Source of the DNA: Clostridiales bacterium
Lineage (GTDB): Bacteria; Bacillota; Clostridia; Oscillospirales; Oscillospiraceae
NCBI GenBank assembly: GCA_004557655.1
Contig: SFGJ01000009.1
Location: 1 to 53,671, forward strand
DNA: 53,671 nt
Direction: 5' to 3'
Positions 53,156 through 53,671 of the stretch are shown here, piece by piece; the stretch's first letter is position 1; each line of letters starts with the position of its first letter. The notes beneath the pieces are model-generated. The model was not told where the DNA came from and did not search any database. It worked only from the letters and a program-made list of their open reading frames with translations. The translations under genes and the position numbers were made by a program.

Positions 53156-53671
53156 ATGGCATTGATGACCGCGAAGGAGTACATCGACTCCCTGCGTAAG
53201 CTGAACACCCGTGTCTACATGTTCGGCGAGAAGATCGACAACTGGGTGGATCACCCCATGATCCGCCCCTCCATCAACTGCGTGGCCATGACCTACGCTC
53301 TGGCCCAGGATCCCCAGTATGAGGACCTGATGACCGCCACCTCCAGCCTGACCGGCCACAAAATCAACCGCTTCACCCACCTGCACCAGTCCAGCGAGGA
53401 TCTGGTGAAAAAGGTGAAGATGCAGCGCCTGCTGGGTCAGAAGACCGCCAGCTGCTTCCAGCGCTGTGTGGGCATGGACGCCTTCAACGCCGTGTTCTCC
53501 TCCACCTACGAGATCGACGAGAAGTACGGCACCCACTACCACGAGAATTTCAAGAAGTTCCTGGTCTACGTCCAGGACAACGACCTGACGGTGGACGGCG
53601 CGATGACGGATCCCAAGGGAGACCGCAGCAAGGCACCCCACCAGCAGGCGGATCCGGATATGTACGTCCAT
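53156..53671 (+). CDS. abfD: 4-hydroxybutyryl-CoA dehydratase (partial, N-terminal 172 residues)
   Basis: The reading frame runs off the right edge of the window. The visible part matches the 4-hydroxyphenylacetate 3-monooxygenase/4-hydroxybutyryl-CoA dehydratase family. Cys100 and Cys104 in ASCFQRCVGMDAF correspond to the two N-terminal ligands (C99, C103) of the unusual [4Fe-4S] cluster of Clostridium aminobutyricum AbfD, which plain flavin monooxygenases lack. The other ligands (His, Cys near 292-299) lie outside the window. It dehydrates 4-hydroxybutyryl-CoA to crotonyl-CoA, using FAD and the cluster. AAGGAGG precedes the ATG. Confidence 0.92.
   Translation, partial: MALMTAKEYIDSLRKLNTRVYMFGEKIDNWVDHPMIRPSINCVAMTYALAQDPQYEDLMTATSSLTGHKINRFTHLHQSSEDLVKKVKMQRLLGQKTASCFQRCVGMDAFNAVFSSTYEIDEKYGTHYHENFKKFLVYVQDNDLTVDGAMTDPKGDRSKAPHQQADPDMYVH

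Overview
The window looks like a chromosomal segment from a GC-rich, strictly anaerobic, spore-forming member of the Clostridia, most likely Oscillospiraceae (Flavonifractor / Oscillibacter / Intestinimonas-like). The evidence is a SpoVAC gene, a CIRCE/HrcA heat-shock system, reverse rubrerythrin, a complete Rnf complex, pyruvate:ferredoxin oxidoreductase, oxygen-independent (radical SAM) enzymes and 4-hydroxybutyryl-CoA dehydratase. The genus is inferred; no rRNA gene lies in the window.

Layout. (1) 1-8.6 kb: a perfect consensus promoter fires leftward out of the window. Then come a YhaN-like ATPase, a NBP35/Mrp Fe-S carrier, a DUF4177 protein with rubrerythrin, an EF-G paralogue, spoVAC, and a small ferredoxin with HemW. 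(2) 8.8-13 kb: a hypothetical protein, then a tightly packed leftward operon of radical SAM protein, mutY, tdk and a PflX-like radical SAM protein. (3) 13-20.2 kb: leftward hrcA-grpE-dnaK-dnaJ-PHP phosphatase-rpiB-membrane protein behind a CIRCE operator. (4) 20.2-21.1 kb: folT behind a tetrahydrofolate riboswitch. (5) 21.2-26.5 kb: rnfCDGEAB. (6) 26.6-34 kb: a DUF975 membrane protein, dCMP deaminase, a UPF0597 cysteine desulfidase-like enzyme, a UPF0145/SPFH/HTH-NfeD membrane operon, a THUMP-domain RNA methyltransferase and a diacylglycerol kinase-type enzyme. (7) 33.9-37.4 kb: groESL behind a second CIRCE with a palindromic repeat between the genes, then a dicarboxylate symporter. (8) 37.5-37.9 kb: tRNA-Met, tRNA-Glu, tRNA-Val. 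(9) 38-43.9 kb: an accessory region with two tyrosine recombinases and an excisionase-like protein, an unusual non-coding control region, and a junction that truncates a pyruvate:ferredoxin oxidoreductase and a probable LysR regulator. (10) 43.9-53.7 kb: a catabolic cluster with an IclR regulator, dicarboxylate/amino-acid symporter, aminotransferase, HpaI-type aldolase, full pyruvate:ferredoxin oxidoreductase, crotonase, FabZ-like dehydratase and the start of 4-hydroxybutyryl-CoA dehydratase.

How it fits together. The last cluster reads as one uptake-to-butyrate route: import of an anionic amino acid, transamination to a 2-oxo acid, retro-aldol cleavage to pyruvate plus an aldehyde, oxidation of pyruvate to acetyl-CoA with reduced ferredoxin, and a crotonyl-CoA branch fed by 4-hydroxybutyryl-CoA. 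Rnf, encoded 20 kb away, could turn the reduced ferredoxin into an ion gradient. The substrate is not known from the sequence. Two near-identical inverted operator candidates around the IclR/symporter divergent promoters suggest that this IclR controls the cluster.

The most unusual items are: the control region of the recombinase module (an 18-bp palindrome filling a promoter spacer, with a repeat array upstream); the structured spacer between the symporter and aminotransferase genes; the in-frame HTH-NfeD fusion with an internal ribosome binding site; the palindromic element between groES and groEL; and the double-truncation junction near 43.44 kb.
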